Virus record (IMG/VR): IMGVR_UViG_3300030331_002189
Span: 1-21,380 of that record
Source: a virus
DNA: 21,380 nucleotides
Strand: one strand, 5' to 3'
Shown: positions 7,947-14,699 of the stretch, piece after piece
Layout of the letters: each line of letters starts with the position of its first letter
How positions within the stretch are numbered: position 1 is the stretch's first letter
Position numbers and translations under genes: made by a program
The notes under the pieces: generated by a model
The model's database searches: none
Told to the model about the DNA's origin: nothing
The model's input: only the letters and a program-made list of their open reading frames with translations

Positions 7947-7976
7947 TAGTAATCTACTATATAATGTAGTAGATTA
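7936..7976 (+). promoter_or_regulatory. Promoter with 10-bp palindromic operator over -10
   Basis: TTGACA (7936-7941), 18-bp spacer, TATAAT (7960-7965) for the operon starting at 8000. TAATCTACTA (7950-7959) and TAGTAGATTA (7967-7976) are a perfect 10-bp inverted repeat centred on the -10 element, which is what a dimeric repressor site would look like. The -35 is shared with the divergent TSCPD promoter. Confidence 0.75.
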
Positions 7977-7999
7977 TAATAAAATATGGAGGAATCTGT

Positions 8000-8167
8000 A
8001 TGGACGATAATTTTTTACCGAACTTTTTGTTTGGTAGTGATTTTGATAACGTGAGACTGCACGAAGAAAATAAAGTTTTAAAGCAGCAAGTAGAACAGTT
8101 GCAAAGTAAACTAAAAAGTCTTACAGTTACGTTCGAGCAGGAAACTGGTCGAGAAATCACAGTATAA
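8000..8167 (+). CDS. Small coiled-coil protein
   Basis: A 55-residue ORF with a good GGAGGA ribosome-binding site 7 bp before its ATG. The N-terminus is acidic and aromatic (MDDNFLPNFLFGSDFD); the rest is a heptad-type helix (ENKVLKQQVEQLQSKLKSL) like a short leucine zipper, ending in EQETGREITV. It is the first gene after the operator-bearing promoter at 7936-7976. I recognise no family. It may be a small regulator or partner protein that dimerises through the zipper; that is inference. Confidence 0.65.
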   Translation: MDDNFLPNFLFGSDFDNVRLHEENKVLKQQVEQLQSKLKSLTVTFEQETGREITV

Positions 8168-8195
8168 CTATGTATGAATAAAGAAAGGTAACAAG

Positions 8196-8378
8196 ATGCC
8201 CGACATCAATAAATACTCGTCTGTCTCGATCTCAAAGGCAGCGTATAAAGAACTCAATATAGTGAGAGAACATCTATCCTCCGAGCTAGGAATCACCTTC
8301 TCGTTGGCTAAACTCATTGAACATTTAGCAAAAGATAAAGCAAAATCACTAAAATTGAATGGACATTCAGGCAAATAA
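8196..8378 (+). CDS. Small ribbon-helix-helix-like protein
   Basis: A 60-residue protein. YSSVSISKAAYKELNIVREHLSS has the beta-strand-then-helix shape of a ribbon-helix-helix domain (short strand with alternating residues followed by a helix), and FSLAKLIEHLAKDKAK gives the second helix. Such proteins bind DNA as dimers and often autoregulate. It is encoded two positions downstream of a palindromic operator, which would fit a regulator of this region, but the family call is by pattern only. It overlaps the start of the exonuclease gene by 20 bp. Confidence 0.6.
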   Translation: MPDINKYSSVSISKAAYKELNIVREHLSSELGITFSLAKLIEHLAKDKAKSLKLNGHSGK

Positions 8379-9066
8379 ACCTATTTCTTTAATAACAGAG
8401 AAATATTCTTATGGCGACGTCAAACGAAAAACGGTCGACGGCAAGCGTTACTACGAGGGTGAAGGCAAGCTTTTACCATCTGTTACAACTATTATCAGTA
8501 AGACAAAAAACGAAAGAAACAAAAGGAGCTTACAAGCGTGGCGCGATCGAGTTGGCGAAGAGACGGCAGAGGCGGTTAAGAACCAAGCAGCAGCCGTCGG
8601 AACAGCCATGCACAAATTCCTCGAGTGTCATATCAGAGGAATAGGCTACGATGATGTCACAAACATCGGAGTCATTGGAAAACGTATGGCACAGCTTATC
8701 ATCGAAAAAGGTTTTCCCTTCATAGACGAATACTGGGGCACAGAAGTCCCCCTCTTCTACCCCACGTTCTATGGAGGGACGACCGACTGCACGGCTGTCT
8801 GGAACGGCAAACCGGCGATTATTGACTTCAAACAAACTAACAGGGCTAAACGAGAAGAGTGGGTTGAAGATTATTACATTCAACTGGCAGCGTATGCCAT
8901 GGCTCATGATGCGTTGTATGGAACTAAAATGGAAGCGGGCGTCATTCTTATGGCGTCAAGAGGGCTTAGTTTTCAAGTGTTTACGATCGACGGACAACGG
9001 TTGGATGATTACAAATACAAATGGTTAAAAAGGTGCGAACGATATTATGGTGAAGTGGACAACTAA
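8359..9066 (+). CDS. PD-(D/E)XK exonuclease (Cas4/RecB/MGME1-like)
   Basis: A 235-residue nuclease, probably for DNA replication or recombination. Visible motifs: GTAMH (H85), EVPLF (E129), GGTTD (D143), IIDFKQT with D156 and K158, and QLAAYAMA (Q175, Y179), the full order of active-site motifs in RecB-type exonucleases. No helicase domain and no clear four-Cys iron-sulfur set is present, so it is closer to the single-domain phage/MGME1-like forms than to Cas4. It overlaps the small upstream gene and the following gene, so it is operonic. Shine-Dalgarno support for the start is weak; translational coupling is likely. Confidence 0.88.
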   Translation: MDIQANKPISLITEKYSYGDVKRKTVDGKRYYEGEGKLLPSVTTIISKTKNERNKRSLQAWRDRVGEETAEAVKNQAAAVGTAMHKFLECHIRGIGYDDVTNIGVIGKRMAQLIIEKGFPFIDEYWGTEVPLFYPTFYGGTTDCTAVWNGKPAIIDFKQTNRAKREEWVEDYYIQLAAYAMAHDALYGTKMEAGVILMASRGLSFQVFTIDGQRLDDYKYKWLKRCERYYGEVDN

Positions 9067-9262
9067 AGAACTAGTCGCCAGGCTAGAAAAGTTTTGCGAA
9101 AGTCCCGAGGGCGCGAATGCCAGGGTATCGCTAGCTGTGCCTATGGGATTTGGATCTAATCCGAATACACATTTTGATATAAAAAAGATTGATTTAGTGC
9201 CGAATGCGATTGTAGGATCAAGTGAGAAGTACAGATTAATTATTGTTATACAGGAGGTGTAA
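9047..9262 (+). CDS. Hypothetical small protein
   Basis: A 71-residue protein starting inside the end of the exonuclease gene and ending with TAATG overlap with the next gene. The sequence has an N-terminal helix (TKELVARLEKFCES) and a beta-rich second half (ARVSLAVPMGFG, KYRLIIVIQEV). No family recognised. The tight overlaps on both sides and the good AGGAGG that it contributes to the next gene support it being real. Confidence 0.6.
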   Translation: MVKWTTKELVARLEKFCESPEGANARVSLAVPMGFGSNPNTHFDIKKIDLVPNAIVGSSEKYRLIIVIQEV

Positions 9263-9435
9263 TGACCTGGAAAATGTTTATACAGATATCGATCGTGGCT
9301 TTGCTGACCACGATATGTATCCAACAAACTAGATATCTAGAGGCAGATTGGTGCTCGGCAGAAATCGAAATCCTGCGTTCGCAACTAGCTGACATACACG
9401 GGTGGATGGAAAGAAGCGACGATGAAGCGGAGTAA
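9262..9435 (+). CDS. Small single-pass membrane protein
   Basis: A 57-residue ORF. Its ATG overlaps the preceding stop and follows a strong CAGGAGG. Residues about 5-20 (MFIQISIVALLTTICI) are a hydrophobic N-terminal segment, followed by a polar, probably helical tail (EADWCSAEIEILRSQL) and an acidic end. It could be a small membrane-anchored protein; the size and topology are reminiscent of spanin- or holin-accessory-type proteins, but there is no lysis context here, so I do not claim that role. Confidence 0.6.
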   Translation: MTWKMFIQISIVALLTTICIQQTRYLEADWCSAEIEILRSQLADIHGWMERSDDEAE

Positions 9436-9553
9436 GTTTTTTAGTAGTGAGCACGTTACCAAGAAAAGAGTCAGACGACCAGGCCGGCATGCGAAGCGGC
9501 CAAACAAGAAGTTTAACAAAAAGCAAAGCCGAGGGCAAGGGAGGAAACGATGA
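9422..9553 (+). CDS. Small highly basic protein
   Basis: A 43-residue ORF overlapping the end of the membrane-protein gene and the start of the next (ATGA). Almost half of its residues are Lys or Arg (RPGRHAKRPNKKFNKKQSRGQGR). A C-terminal RGQGR after a Lys-rich stretch occurs in short conserved proteins of many phages. It may bind nucleic acid by charge; no function is known to me. Confidence 0.6.
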   Translation: MKRSKFFSSEHVTKKRVRRPGRHAKRPNKKFNKKQSRGQGRKR

Positions 9554-9732
9554 ATGAGCCTTTAACTATAAAAATCAGGAAGATACAACAACTTCTTGAA
9601 CAACCACTTCAAGCAGATGCAAGGCGCATCTGGCGACAGCACATGCGCGCTTTAGAAGATAAGATTGAAGAAAAAGAACGTGAGCGGATACTGGCGTTGG
9701 CCAGACTTGGTGGCGCGTACCTGGAGACGTAG
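9550..9732 (+). CDS. Hypothetical small helical protein
   Basis: A 60-residue protein after a GGGAGGAAAC ribosome-binding region. The sequence is mostly helical and charged (IRKIQQLLEQPLQADARRIWRQ, DKIEEKERERILALARLGGAYL). No family recognised. Overlap with the upstream gene and direct abutment with the HNH gene at 9733 indicate an operon. Confidence 0.6.
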   Translation: MNEPLTIKIRKIQQLLEQPLQADARRIWRQHMRALEDKIEEKERERILALARLGGAYLET

Positions 9733-10125
9733 ATGACGATCTATAAAAGGCAACAACGTTATCTTACTACGGAAAAAGGTAAGGCAAGCAATCGCAAGTC
9801 GACCGCAAAGTATGCACAAACCGATGCTGGTCGAGAATCGAAGCGACTGCGCAACCAACGATACTTTGCTTCAGAGCACGGAAAAGCCGTTAATAGAGCA
9901 AAAGTCGCAAAATATAAGGCAGCGAAACTGCAACGCATACCGCCTTGGGTAGATCGGGATCATTTAAAAGAGATACGTGAGTTCTATAAGAATTGTCCTA
10001 AAGGTTACGAAGTCGATCACGTAATACCACTGCAAGGCGATACGGTATCTGGCCTGCATATGATGGCTAACCTGCAATATTTGACGGCTGAAGAGAATGG
10101 GCGCAAGTCTAATAGTTGGCAATAA
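9733..10125 (+). CDS. HNH endonuclease with N-terminal 17-residue repeats
   Basis: A 130-residue protein. Residues about 10-60 contain three consecutive 17-residue repeats, each of the pattern Y-x-x-S/T-x-x-G-K/R-x-x-x-x-R, probably a DNA-binding module. The C-terminal half has the HNH nuclease core: YEVDHVIPL, GLHMMANLQYLTAEEN and NGRKSN. It differs in sequence from the HNH protein at 3431, so the two are not a recent duplication. Its start immediately follows the preceding stop and it is followed by an iteron-like intergenic region. A homing or mobile endonuclease is the likely identity. Confidence 0.88.
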   Translation: MTIYKRQQRYLTTEKGKASNRKSTAKYAQTDAGRESKRLRNQRYFASEHGKAVNRAKVAKYKAAKLQRIPPWVDRDHLKEIREFYKNCPKGYEVDHVIPLQGDTVSGLHMMANLQYLTAEENGRKSNSWQ

Positions 10126-10403
10126 AGAACGGAACAAGAACAAAGTATGGCGAAAAACGGACAACGTGTGGTAGTTTATATAGTGTATATGAAATGAAAT
10201 AGATAAATGTTTTTTTATTTCAAATTAAGTTACCACATTACCACAAACAACGAAAAACGGACATAAGACATTGAAAAGTAACAATAAAGTATGTGGTAAC
10301 TATGTGGTAGTTTTAGTTCAAATGTGGTAAGCAAGAATGACATTTTACGAAGGAGTTCTTGAAATCAAAGTTTTAATCGCGTATTTTATTTTTTGAGAGC
10401 TAT
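10126..10403. repeat. Iteron-like intergenic region (TGTGGTAR motifs and 13-bp repeats)
   Basis: A 278-bp gene-free stretch. TGTGGTAA/G occurs six times: plus strand at 10167, 10292, 10303 and 10323; minus strand as TTACCACA at 10230 and 10238 (adjacent copies). The 13-mer CGAAAAACGGACA occurs at 10151 and 10251, exactly 100 bp apart. An AT-rich tract lies between them. This looks like a multi-site binding region for a replication initiator or regulator. A weak promoter (TTGAAA 10359, TATTTT 10382) may serve the next gene. Confidence 0.7.
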
Positions 10404-10811
10404 ATGAAAACCAAAACGGCCACTAAATTATCCACAGCCTGTATCATGCCGGCCAAAGGCAGACCGACCCAAGTCAAGGTAGGCTACCGAACCATACAAA
10501 TAAAATATGTTACACCAGATTTCATCACGGACGATATGACAGAGAGCTACGGAGAGTATAGGCCACGCGAGGGCGTTATCTATATTCAGGACGCGTTGGT
10601 CCCACAAGAAAGGTGCAACACGACATGGCATGAAATTTTACATGCGGTGGTCTACATCAGTGGACTCAACCAAGCAAACGGACCGCTCAAAGAGGATGAT
10701 GCCGAAGAACTTGTTGTAAATCAGATATCTAACTCTATGATGGGTGTGTATAGAGATAATCCCTGGTTATTAGATATGCTCAAAAAACATTTGAATAATA
10801 TAGATAACTAA
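10404..10811 (+). CDS. Small HExxH metalloprotease-like protein
   Basis: A 135-residue protein. TTWHEILHAVVYISGL (about residues 73-88) contains HEILH, the HExxH zinc motif, and acidic residues follow (EDDAEELVVNQIS), resembling the third ligand region of ImmA/IrrE-type or minimal phage metallopeptidases. The N-terminal half is beta-rich (VKVGYRTIQIKYV, EGVIYIQDALV). The substrate is unknown; ImmA-like proteins cleave repressors, so a regulatory role is possible but unproven. It lies directly after the iteron-like region and converges with the small terminase gene, overlapping by 4 bp at the stops. Confidence 0.7.
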   Translation: MKTKTATKLSTACIMPAKGRPTQVKVGYRTIQIKYVTPDFITDDMTESYGEYRPREGVIYIQDALVPQERCNTTWHEILHAVVYISGLNQANGPLKEDDAEELVVNQISNSMMGVYRDNPWLLDMLKKHLNNIDN

Positions 10812-11284
10812 GCTTTTTTCTTAGTTTCATCAACTAACTCGCCCTCAACAATCTTCATCTCTCTCATGAGCTCACCAATCTTTTCGTCAAGTTCACTTTC
10901 CGTAAGTTGATCTAGCTTACCGTGTTTGATAATCTTTTGATCTATGTATAAGCCTGCGGCTTTACCTCTAGCGACTTCTGCTTGAACTGCTGCCGAGTAT
11001 GACCCTTCTTCTAAAGCTTTCTCTCTAATCTTTTGTAGCTCTTTGAAATGCCTGTGTATATCCACGTCATACTTTTTGTGTATCTCTTCCCGAAGCTGTC
11101 TAGCATAGTCTACAACCAGGGGATAATACTTGGGGTTTTGTAACATAGATGCTTTTTGTCTGGCCGAACTTTCCGGATAACCTGCCTTGATAGCAGCCTC
11201 TGTTGCCGTCATCTTGCCCTCGTTGTGCACGAGTTCTTTGACAAATAAAACTTGTTTGCTTGTAAGTTTTCTTGGTACTCCCAC
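10808..11284 (-). CDS. Terminase small subunit
   Basis: DNA-recognition subunit of the packaging motor. LTSKQVLFVKELVHNEGKMTATEAAIKAGYPESSARQKASMLQ-type sequence gives an N-terminal helix-turn-helix as in the Terminase_2 family, followed by a central helical region and a C-terminal coiled coil (LTESELDEKIGELMREMKI). I chose the GTG at 11284 (158 residues), which has AAAGG 7 bp upstream. The open frame runs on to a TTG at 11419 (203 residues), but that extension is encoded by GCTTGCGCCTT repeats that recur in noncoding DNA at 15479 and 17154. The gene is on the strand opposite to the large subunit, 6 kb away, an unusual arrangement. Confidence 0.8.
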   Translation of the reverse strand: MGVPRKLTSKQVLFVKELVHNEGKMTATEAAIKAGYPESSARQKASMLQNPKYYPLVVDYARQLREEIHKKYDVDIHRHFKELQKIREKALEEGSYSAAVQAEVARGKAAGLYIDQKIIKHGKLDQLTESELDEKIGELMREMKIVEGELVDETKKKA

Positions 11285-11335
11285 GCTTGCGCCTTTCGTT
11301 TTTTTACGCTTGCGCCTTACTTGCGCTTGCGCCTT
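11285..11335. repeat. Three copies of GCTTGCGCCTT at the left edge of the accessory block
   Basis: Exact 11-mers at 11285-11295, 11308-11318 and 11325-11335. The same 11-mer recurs at 15479-15489 and 17154-17164, in GC-rich hairpin-forming noncoding DNA. Here it lies just upstream of the preferred start of the small terminase gene. Confidence 0.9.
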
Positions 11336-11452
11336 TCGCCTGTGCCTTTTTTTCAGGTGTTGCAAAATTATCACACAACCAACAAAAAAACAAGTATCGA
11401 GCCTTTTGACTTGACACAATATCTAGTAGATTTTTTTTCATCATGGATACAA

Positions 11453-11532
11453 GATATAGTATGTTGATAAGCACTTGTCAATAGCATTTTATATTATTTT
11501 GCTATTGACATTTAAAATAAATGCTATATAAT
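11453..11532. promoter_or_regulatory. Divergent promoters flanked by 11-bp inverted repeat
   Basis: Plus strand: TTGACA (11505-11510), 16-bp spacer, TATAAT (11527-11532) drives the accessory operon. Minus strand: TTGACA (11476-11481), 17-bp spacer, TATATC (11453-11458) points to the small terminase. TGTCAATAGCA (11476-11486) and TGCTATTGACA (11500-11510) are a perfect inverted repeat that contains both -35 boxes, so one regulator could bind both. Confidence 0.75.
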
Positions 11533-11601
11533 ACGATTTATTATAGAATAGGCCATAAGAAGAACCTATCAAAAGTATATAACAAGAAAGAAAAACTGTA
11601 T

Positions 11602-11820
11602 ATGGGTAAATTTAAAAACATGGCTTATGACAAAGCCGAAAATACAATAGACGATAAAATTGAAAAAATTATCAAAGAAGATGTATCCGTTGAAAAAGCT
11701 GTTGATGAATTAATGAAAGACAATTATGTAAAGGCTTTTTTCACAAAAGATGAAGTTTTAAATATTATAACACATGAAATAAAGAAAGAATTAAATTATG
11801 GCAACGCCAGCGTCCATTGA
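11602..11820 (+). CDS. Hypothetical small acidic/basic helical protein
   Basis: A 72-residue protein. The open frame could start at 11521, but that ATG lies inside the promoter -10 region, so the ATG at 11602 after AAGAAAGAAAAAC is preferred. The sequence is helical and charge-rich (ENTIDDKIEKIIKEDVSVEK, VDELMKDNYVKAFFTKDEV). No family recognised. It overlaps the GP88-like gene by 23 bp and begins the AT-rich accessory operon. It could be a small regulator or partner of the next protein; there is no direct evidence. Confidence 0.6.
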   Translation: MGKFKNMAYDKAENTIDDKIEKIIKEDVSVEKAVDELMKDNYVKAFFTKDEVLNIITHEIKKELNYGNASVH

Positions 11821-12493
11821 AACATTAGTATTTAATCATTTAAGTAAACATTGGAACTTGAAAACAGCTAAAAAAATAACTGGTGGTGGCATTACAAAGA
11901 AAAACAAAAAGATGCCTTTTTATAATTATGATCTATCGGCTTATGACTGTGATAAGGGAACTCAGTTGAGAAAAGTCGCTAATTCTGTATGTTCAAAATG
12001 TTATGCTACAAATGGGAACTTTCAATATCCATCAGTAAAATTAAGTCATCAGTACCATATTGAAAGTTTAAATAATGGCTTTAACTGGGTTCTTGGTATG
12101 GCTTATCAAATACTAAAAACTGAAACCAAGTTTTTCAGATTTCATGCTTCAGGCGATTTACAAAGTATTGACCACGCAAAACAAATTATAAATTTAGCTA
12201 AATTGACCCCTTCTTGTAAATATTGGATACCTACAAGAGAGACAAGAATATTAAAAGAATTAAAAGAGCTAGATATTTTCATACCTAAAAATTGTATTTT
12301 TAGAGTTTCAGCGCCTATGGTAGATGGCCATTTAAATAGTAAAGTTTTTAAAAATACAAGCTCAGTTATTACAAGCGCAAAAAAAGCACATGGAAAAAAT
12401 ATTTGTCCGTCTTTAAATCAGGGCGGAAAATGCCTCGATTGCAGAGCTTGTTGGAATGGTAAAATAAAAAATATAAATTATCTATTGCATTAA
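11798..12493 (+). CDS. GP88-like protein (phage gene product 88 family)
   Basis: A 231-residue protein resembling the phage gene product 88 family. Diagnostic pieces are ANSVCSKCYATNGNFQYPSV (C65, C68), FFRFHASGDLQS (about 112-123), a P-x-C-x-Y-W-x-P-T-R-E-T-R segment (about 138-150) and a C-terminal Cys cluster ICPSLNQGGKCLDCRACW. The paired Cys motifs suggest metal or iron-sulfur binding. The family is widespread in phages and plasmid-like elements and its biochemical function is not known to me. It overlaps the upstream gene and is followed 14 bp later by a fresh promoter at 12485-12512. Confidence 0.75.
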   Translation: MATPASIETLVFNHLSKHWNLKTAKKITGGGITKKNKKMPFYNYDLSAYDCDKGTQLRKVANSVCSKCYATNGNFQYPSVKLSHQYHIESLNNGFNWVLGMAYQILKTETKFFRFHASGDLQSIDHAKQIINLAKLTPSCKYWIPTRETRILKELKELDIFIPKNCIFRVSAPMVDGHLNSKVFKNTSSVITSAKKAHGKNICPSLNQGGKCLDCRACWNGKIKNINYLLH

Positions 12494-12512
12494 ATTTAAA
12501 ATGCTGTATAAT
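12485..12512 (+). promoter_or_regulatory. Promoter for WYL_2-like gene
   Basis: TTGCAT (12485-12490), 16-bp spacer, TATAAT (12507-12512), embedded in ATGCTGTATAATGCTATATA, which resembles the cassette promoters at 15.6-16.9 kb. A leader AAGAAAGAGAGAGCAAA precedes the ATG at 12538. Confidence 0.65.
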
Positions 12513-12537
12513 GCTATATAAAGAAAGAGAGAGCAAA

Positions 12538-12924
12538 ATGAAAATAACAAAAGAAGCTATAGAAAAAATTGTAGGCAATAAATTTTTCTACATATCATAT
12601 TTTAAAAAAGATGGTTCTTTTAGAGCCATGAACTCTGCTAGATTAAATGTCTCAAAACATTTAAAGGGAGGCATTAATCGAAACCCTAATATAAACAAAA
12701 CTCAAATTGTAGTATTTGATAACAATAAATCAGGATATAGAACCCTTAATATAGAAAAGATTATTGAAATTCGTTGTGGCGATTGTAAAATTGTTGATAG
12801 TGAATATGAAGTATTAATTAAGATGGATAAGGCTTATCAAAATGAAAGCGATTTCTTAATTAAACTTCGAGATAAATTAATAAATAACAAAGAGAAAGAA
12901 AGCGAGGATAACTATGGGACTTGA
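12538..12924 (+). CDS. SH3-barrel protein, WYL_2/DUF2693-like
   Basis: A 128-residue protein from the ATG at 12538 (an ATG at 12511 lies within the -10 region and is unlikely to be used). VGNKFFYISYFKKDGSFRAM, LNVSKHLKGG and VVFDNNKSGYRTLNIEKIIEI match the small phage SH3 beta-barrel family known as WYL_2/DUF2693, thought to bind ligands or nucleic acid. The C-terminal 45 residues are helical and charged. It has its own promoter, and its end overlaps the next start. A regulatory function is plausible from the family; it is not shown here. Confidence 0.6.
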   Translation: MKITKEAIEKIVGNKFFYISYFKKDGSFRAMNSARLNVSKHLKGGINRNPNINKTQIVVFDNNKSGYRTLNIEKIIEIRCGDCKIVDSEYEVLIKMDKAYQNESDFLIKLRDKLINNKEKESEDNYGT

Positions 12925-13330
12925 CCAGTACGCATTTTCAAGAAATAAAAACAGTAAACTCAATGGCCATGTAACTAAAACAGACATGGACAATATTAAA
13001 TACGCGTGGTGTAAACATGCAAGGCTACAAGTATTTATGAGAGATTTATTTAACGAAAGAACAGAAGAAAATAACAATGTTACACAAGGCGCGTTTGATC
13101 TTGGTTTCAATGGCGATCTTTTAGAAATTACAAAAGAAGATATTGAAAAGCTAAAAGAAGCACAAAAAGAAAGATACTGGAACTATTTTTGTAGTGATGG
13201 CTTCTTTTGGGGTCAGCAATTTCAGGAAGAAAGCTGCAAAGAATATGAAAAGCAAGACAAAGCATTTATTAACTGGGCTATGGAAGAAATAGAAAAAGGC
13301 AACAAAGTTTTCTATACATGTAGTTGGTAA
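12914..13330 (+). CDS. Conserved phage protein of the MGLD(Q/M)YA type
   Basis: A 138-residue protein beginning MGLDQYAFSRNK, with WCKHARLQVFMRDLF in the middle, an acidic patch (LLEITKEDIEKL), a Phe-rich DGFFWGQQF motif and the C-terminal end VFYTCSW. This layout is shared by a conserved family in marine and other phages, sometimes labelled phosphoglycerate kinase; I see no support for that enzyme name in a protein of this size. Function unknown. It overlaps the upstream gene and sits in the AT-rich operon. Confidence 0.7.
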   Translation: MGLDQYAFSRNKNSKLNGHVTKTDMDNIKYAWCKHARLQVFMRDLFNERTEENNNVTQGAFDLGFNGDLLEITKEDIEKLKEAQKERYWNYFCSDGFFWGQQFQEESCKEYEKQDKAFINWAMEEIEKGNKVFYTCSW

Positions 13331-13331
13331 T

Positions 13332-13592
13332 ATGAAAAAGTTTTGCTTAGAGTGTAACAAAGTTTTTTATCCAACTGAAAACAATTATATCGGCTATCCT
13401 TTTAAAGGTGGATACTGGGACGCAGAGTTAGGAAGATATAATTTTTCTGAAAGCCCACCTACTAGCAGGATTTTCCATAGTAGGCATTGTATGGATAGCT
13501 TTATATCTCAACGTGCAGATATATTAACACCAATTTTCAAACAAATAAAAGAAAGAGAGAATAACCATGACAACAGAGAAAATCAGACTTAA
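13332..13592 (+). CDS. Small Cys/His protein, possible zinc finger
   Basis: An 86-residue protein. FCLECNKVF (C5, C8) and FHSRHCMDSF (H49, H52, C53) give a likely zinc-binding site about 40 residues apart, as in treble-clef-like small proteins. The middle is rich in Gly, Tyr and Trp (GYPFKGGYWDAELGRYNF). It follows the preceding stop by one base and overlaps the next gene by 26 bp. No family identified; possibly DNA- or RNA-binding. Confidence 0.65.
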   Translation: MKKFCLECNKVFYPTENNYIGYPFKGGYWDAELGRYNFSESPPTSRIFHSRHCMDSFISQRADILTPIFKQIKERENNHDNRENQT

Positions 13593-14532
13593 TAAAACGA
13601 AAAGACAAGCTCTTAAATCAGAGTGGAAACATGTAGTATTTAATAACATGAACAGAAAAACAGATGAAGAATTAAGACAAGCTCAAGAGAATTACAGAGA
13701 AATAAGATCAGATGTTTGGGACGGGGTAATAACACCACACGTTGAAAAGAACTATCCAATGGCCGATATGAGAGTATTACAGCGATATGGCGGTAATAGT
13801 CATTATAATCATTTTACCACCACAGATAGATGCTTTTATTTTAAACCATCTTTTAATGACAATTCAGAAAGTCAATTTACATGGCAAATATCAGATGACG
13901 AATTTTTAGCCCTATATCATTATGACTTGTTGAATAGAAAGCATGAACCAACAATAAGAATAGAATACGATCAAACGCAAAGAAAAGATAATCCACACTT
14001 TTATGAAGCTGTTAATAATATGAGAGACAATTATTCCACAGTTGCAAAAGCGAATGGAACTTTTGAAGATTTTGCTTTATATACACAGAACTATTATAGA
14101 AGCGAAACAGGATTAGCAGAGAGCGATTATGGCAAGTATTCAAAAGTCGTTGTTTCAGGAAGCTGTCATTCAAGATGCATGATGATGGATAGTGAAACTG
14201 ACTGGGCTATGCTAAAACTATGGGCAAAAGCTCAAAGTACTTTAAGATCGGCACATATCGCATTATGGAAAGATAAATATCAACTTATAAATGATATGAA
14301 TAATGTTATCGATCAGGCTAAATTTCTATCAGATGTTGAGCAGTACTGGACAAATGTTAAGGATTGCGTCAATCTTGAAAATAATGAGATTAGCAAAGAA
14401 TTATCTATTGTAAGTGATGATTGTAAAAATAGATTGTCCCAAGCCGTCAATGGAATAGTGATTGATAAAAAACCAAAAGTGGCGGTTGTTTCGACTAATA
14501 CTCATTCAACACTTGCAACGATTGTTAATTAA
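13567..14532 (+). CDS. Hypothetical protein, 321 residues, unknown family
   Basis: The largest gene of the accessory block. The sequence starts with a basic helical region (KTKRQALKSEWKHVVFN), then a mixed alpha/beta centre containing YFKPSFNDNSESQFTWQISDDEF and a Cys-containing VVVSGSCHSRCMMMDSETDW around residues 195-215, and a helical C-terminal part. No catalytic motif, membrane segment or known domain is visible to me. A purine-rich AGAAAGAGAGAATAACC lies before the ATG. Because it is in the same operon as the GP88-like, SH3-barrel and Cys-rich genes, it may act with them; this is inference from position only. Confidence 0.7.
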   Translation: MTTEKIRLNKTKRQALKSEWKHVVFNNMNRKTDEELRQAQENYREIRSDVWDGVITPHVEKNYPMADMRVLQRYGGNSHYNHFTTTDRCFYFKPSFNDNSESQFTWQISDDEFLALYHYDLLNRKHEPTIRIEYDQTQRKDNPHFYEAVNNMRDNYSTVAKANGTFEDFALYTQNYYRSETGLAESDYGKYSKVVVSGSCHSRCMMMDSETDWAMLKLWAKAQSTLRSAHIALWKDKYQLINDMNNVIDQAKFLSDVEQYWTNVKDCVNLENNEISKELSIVSDDCKNRLSQAVNGIVIDKKPKVAVVSTNTHSTLATIVN

Positions 14533-14699
14533 TGGGTTGGAATAGAAAAGACATATTCGTTGATCTTGATACTATGGAAGAAGTCAGGATTTTAATTAGG
14601 AATTTTCGTAGTAAAGGGACGCATCTGACTTATCGCAGACCCTTGACCGATAAAGAAAAAGAACTTTATAAGGACAAAAAACAAGATGGACGAATATGA
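14532..14699 (+). CDS. Small hypothetical protein
   Basis: A 55-residue ORF whose ATG overlaps the previous stop (TAATG). It starts with MGWNRKDIFVDLDTMEEVRIL and ends in a Lys/Asp-rich tail. It overlaps the next small ORF by 14 bp. No family recognised; overlapping start/stop signals support translation as part of the operon. Confidence 0.5.
   Translation: MGWNRKDIFVDLDTMEEVRILIRNFRSKGTHLTYRRPLTDKEKELYKDKKQDGRI

Noticed and set aside
8411-9028. Alternative-frame ORFs over the exonuclease gene (77, 125 and 85 residues)
   Set aside because: Shadows of the 235-residue exonuclease, whose nuclease motifs are complete and in order.
11285-11419. N-terminal extension of the small terminase to a TTG at 11419
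   Set aside because: Encoded by GCTTGCGCCTT repeats that are noncoding elsewhere, start codon is TTG, and a GTG with AAAGG fits the conserved domain better. It is not fully excluded.
11521-11601. Upstream start of the first accessory gene at 11521
   Set aside because: The ATG lies inside the promoter, upstream of the expected transcript start; the ATG at 11602 is used instead.
12914-13330. Phosphoglycerate kinase label sometimes given to MGLD-type phage proteins
   Set aside because: The protein has 138 residues and none of the kinase motifs, so the enzyme name is not supported.
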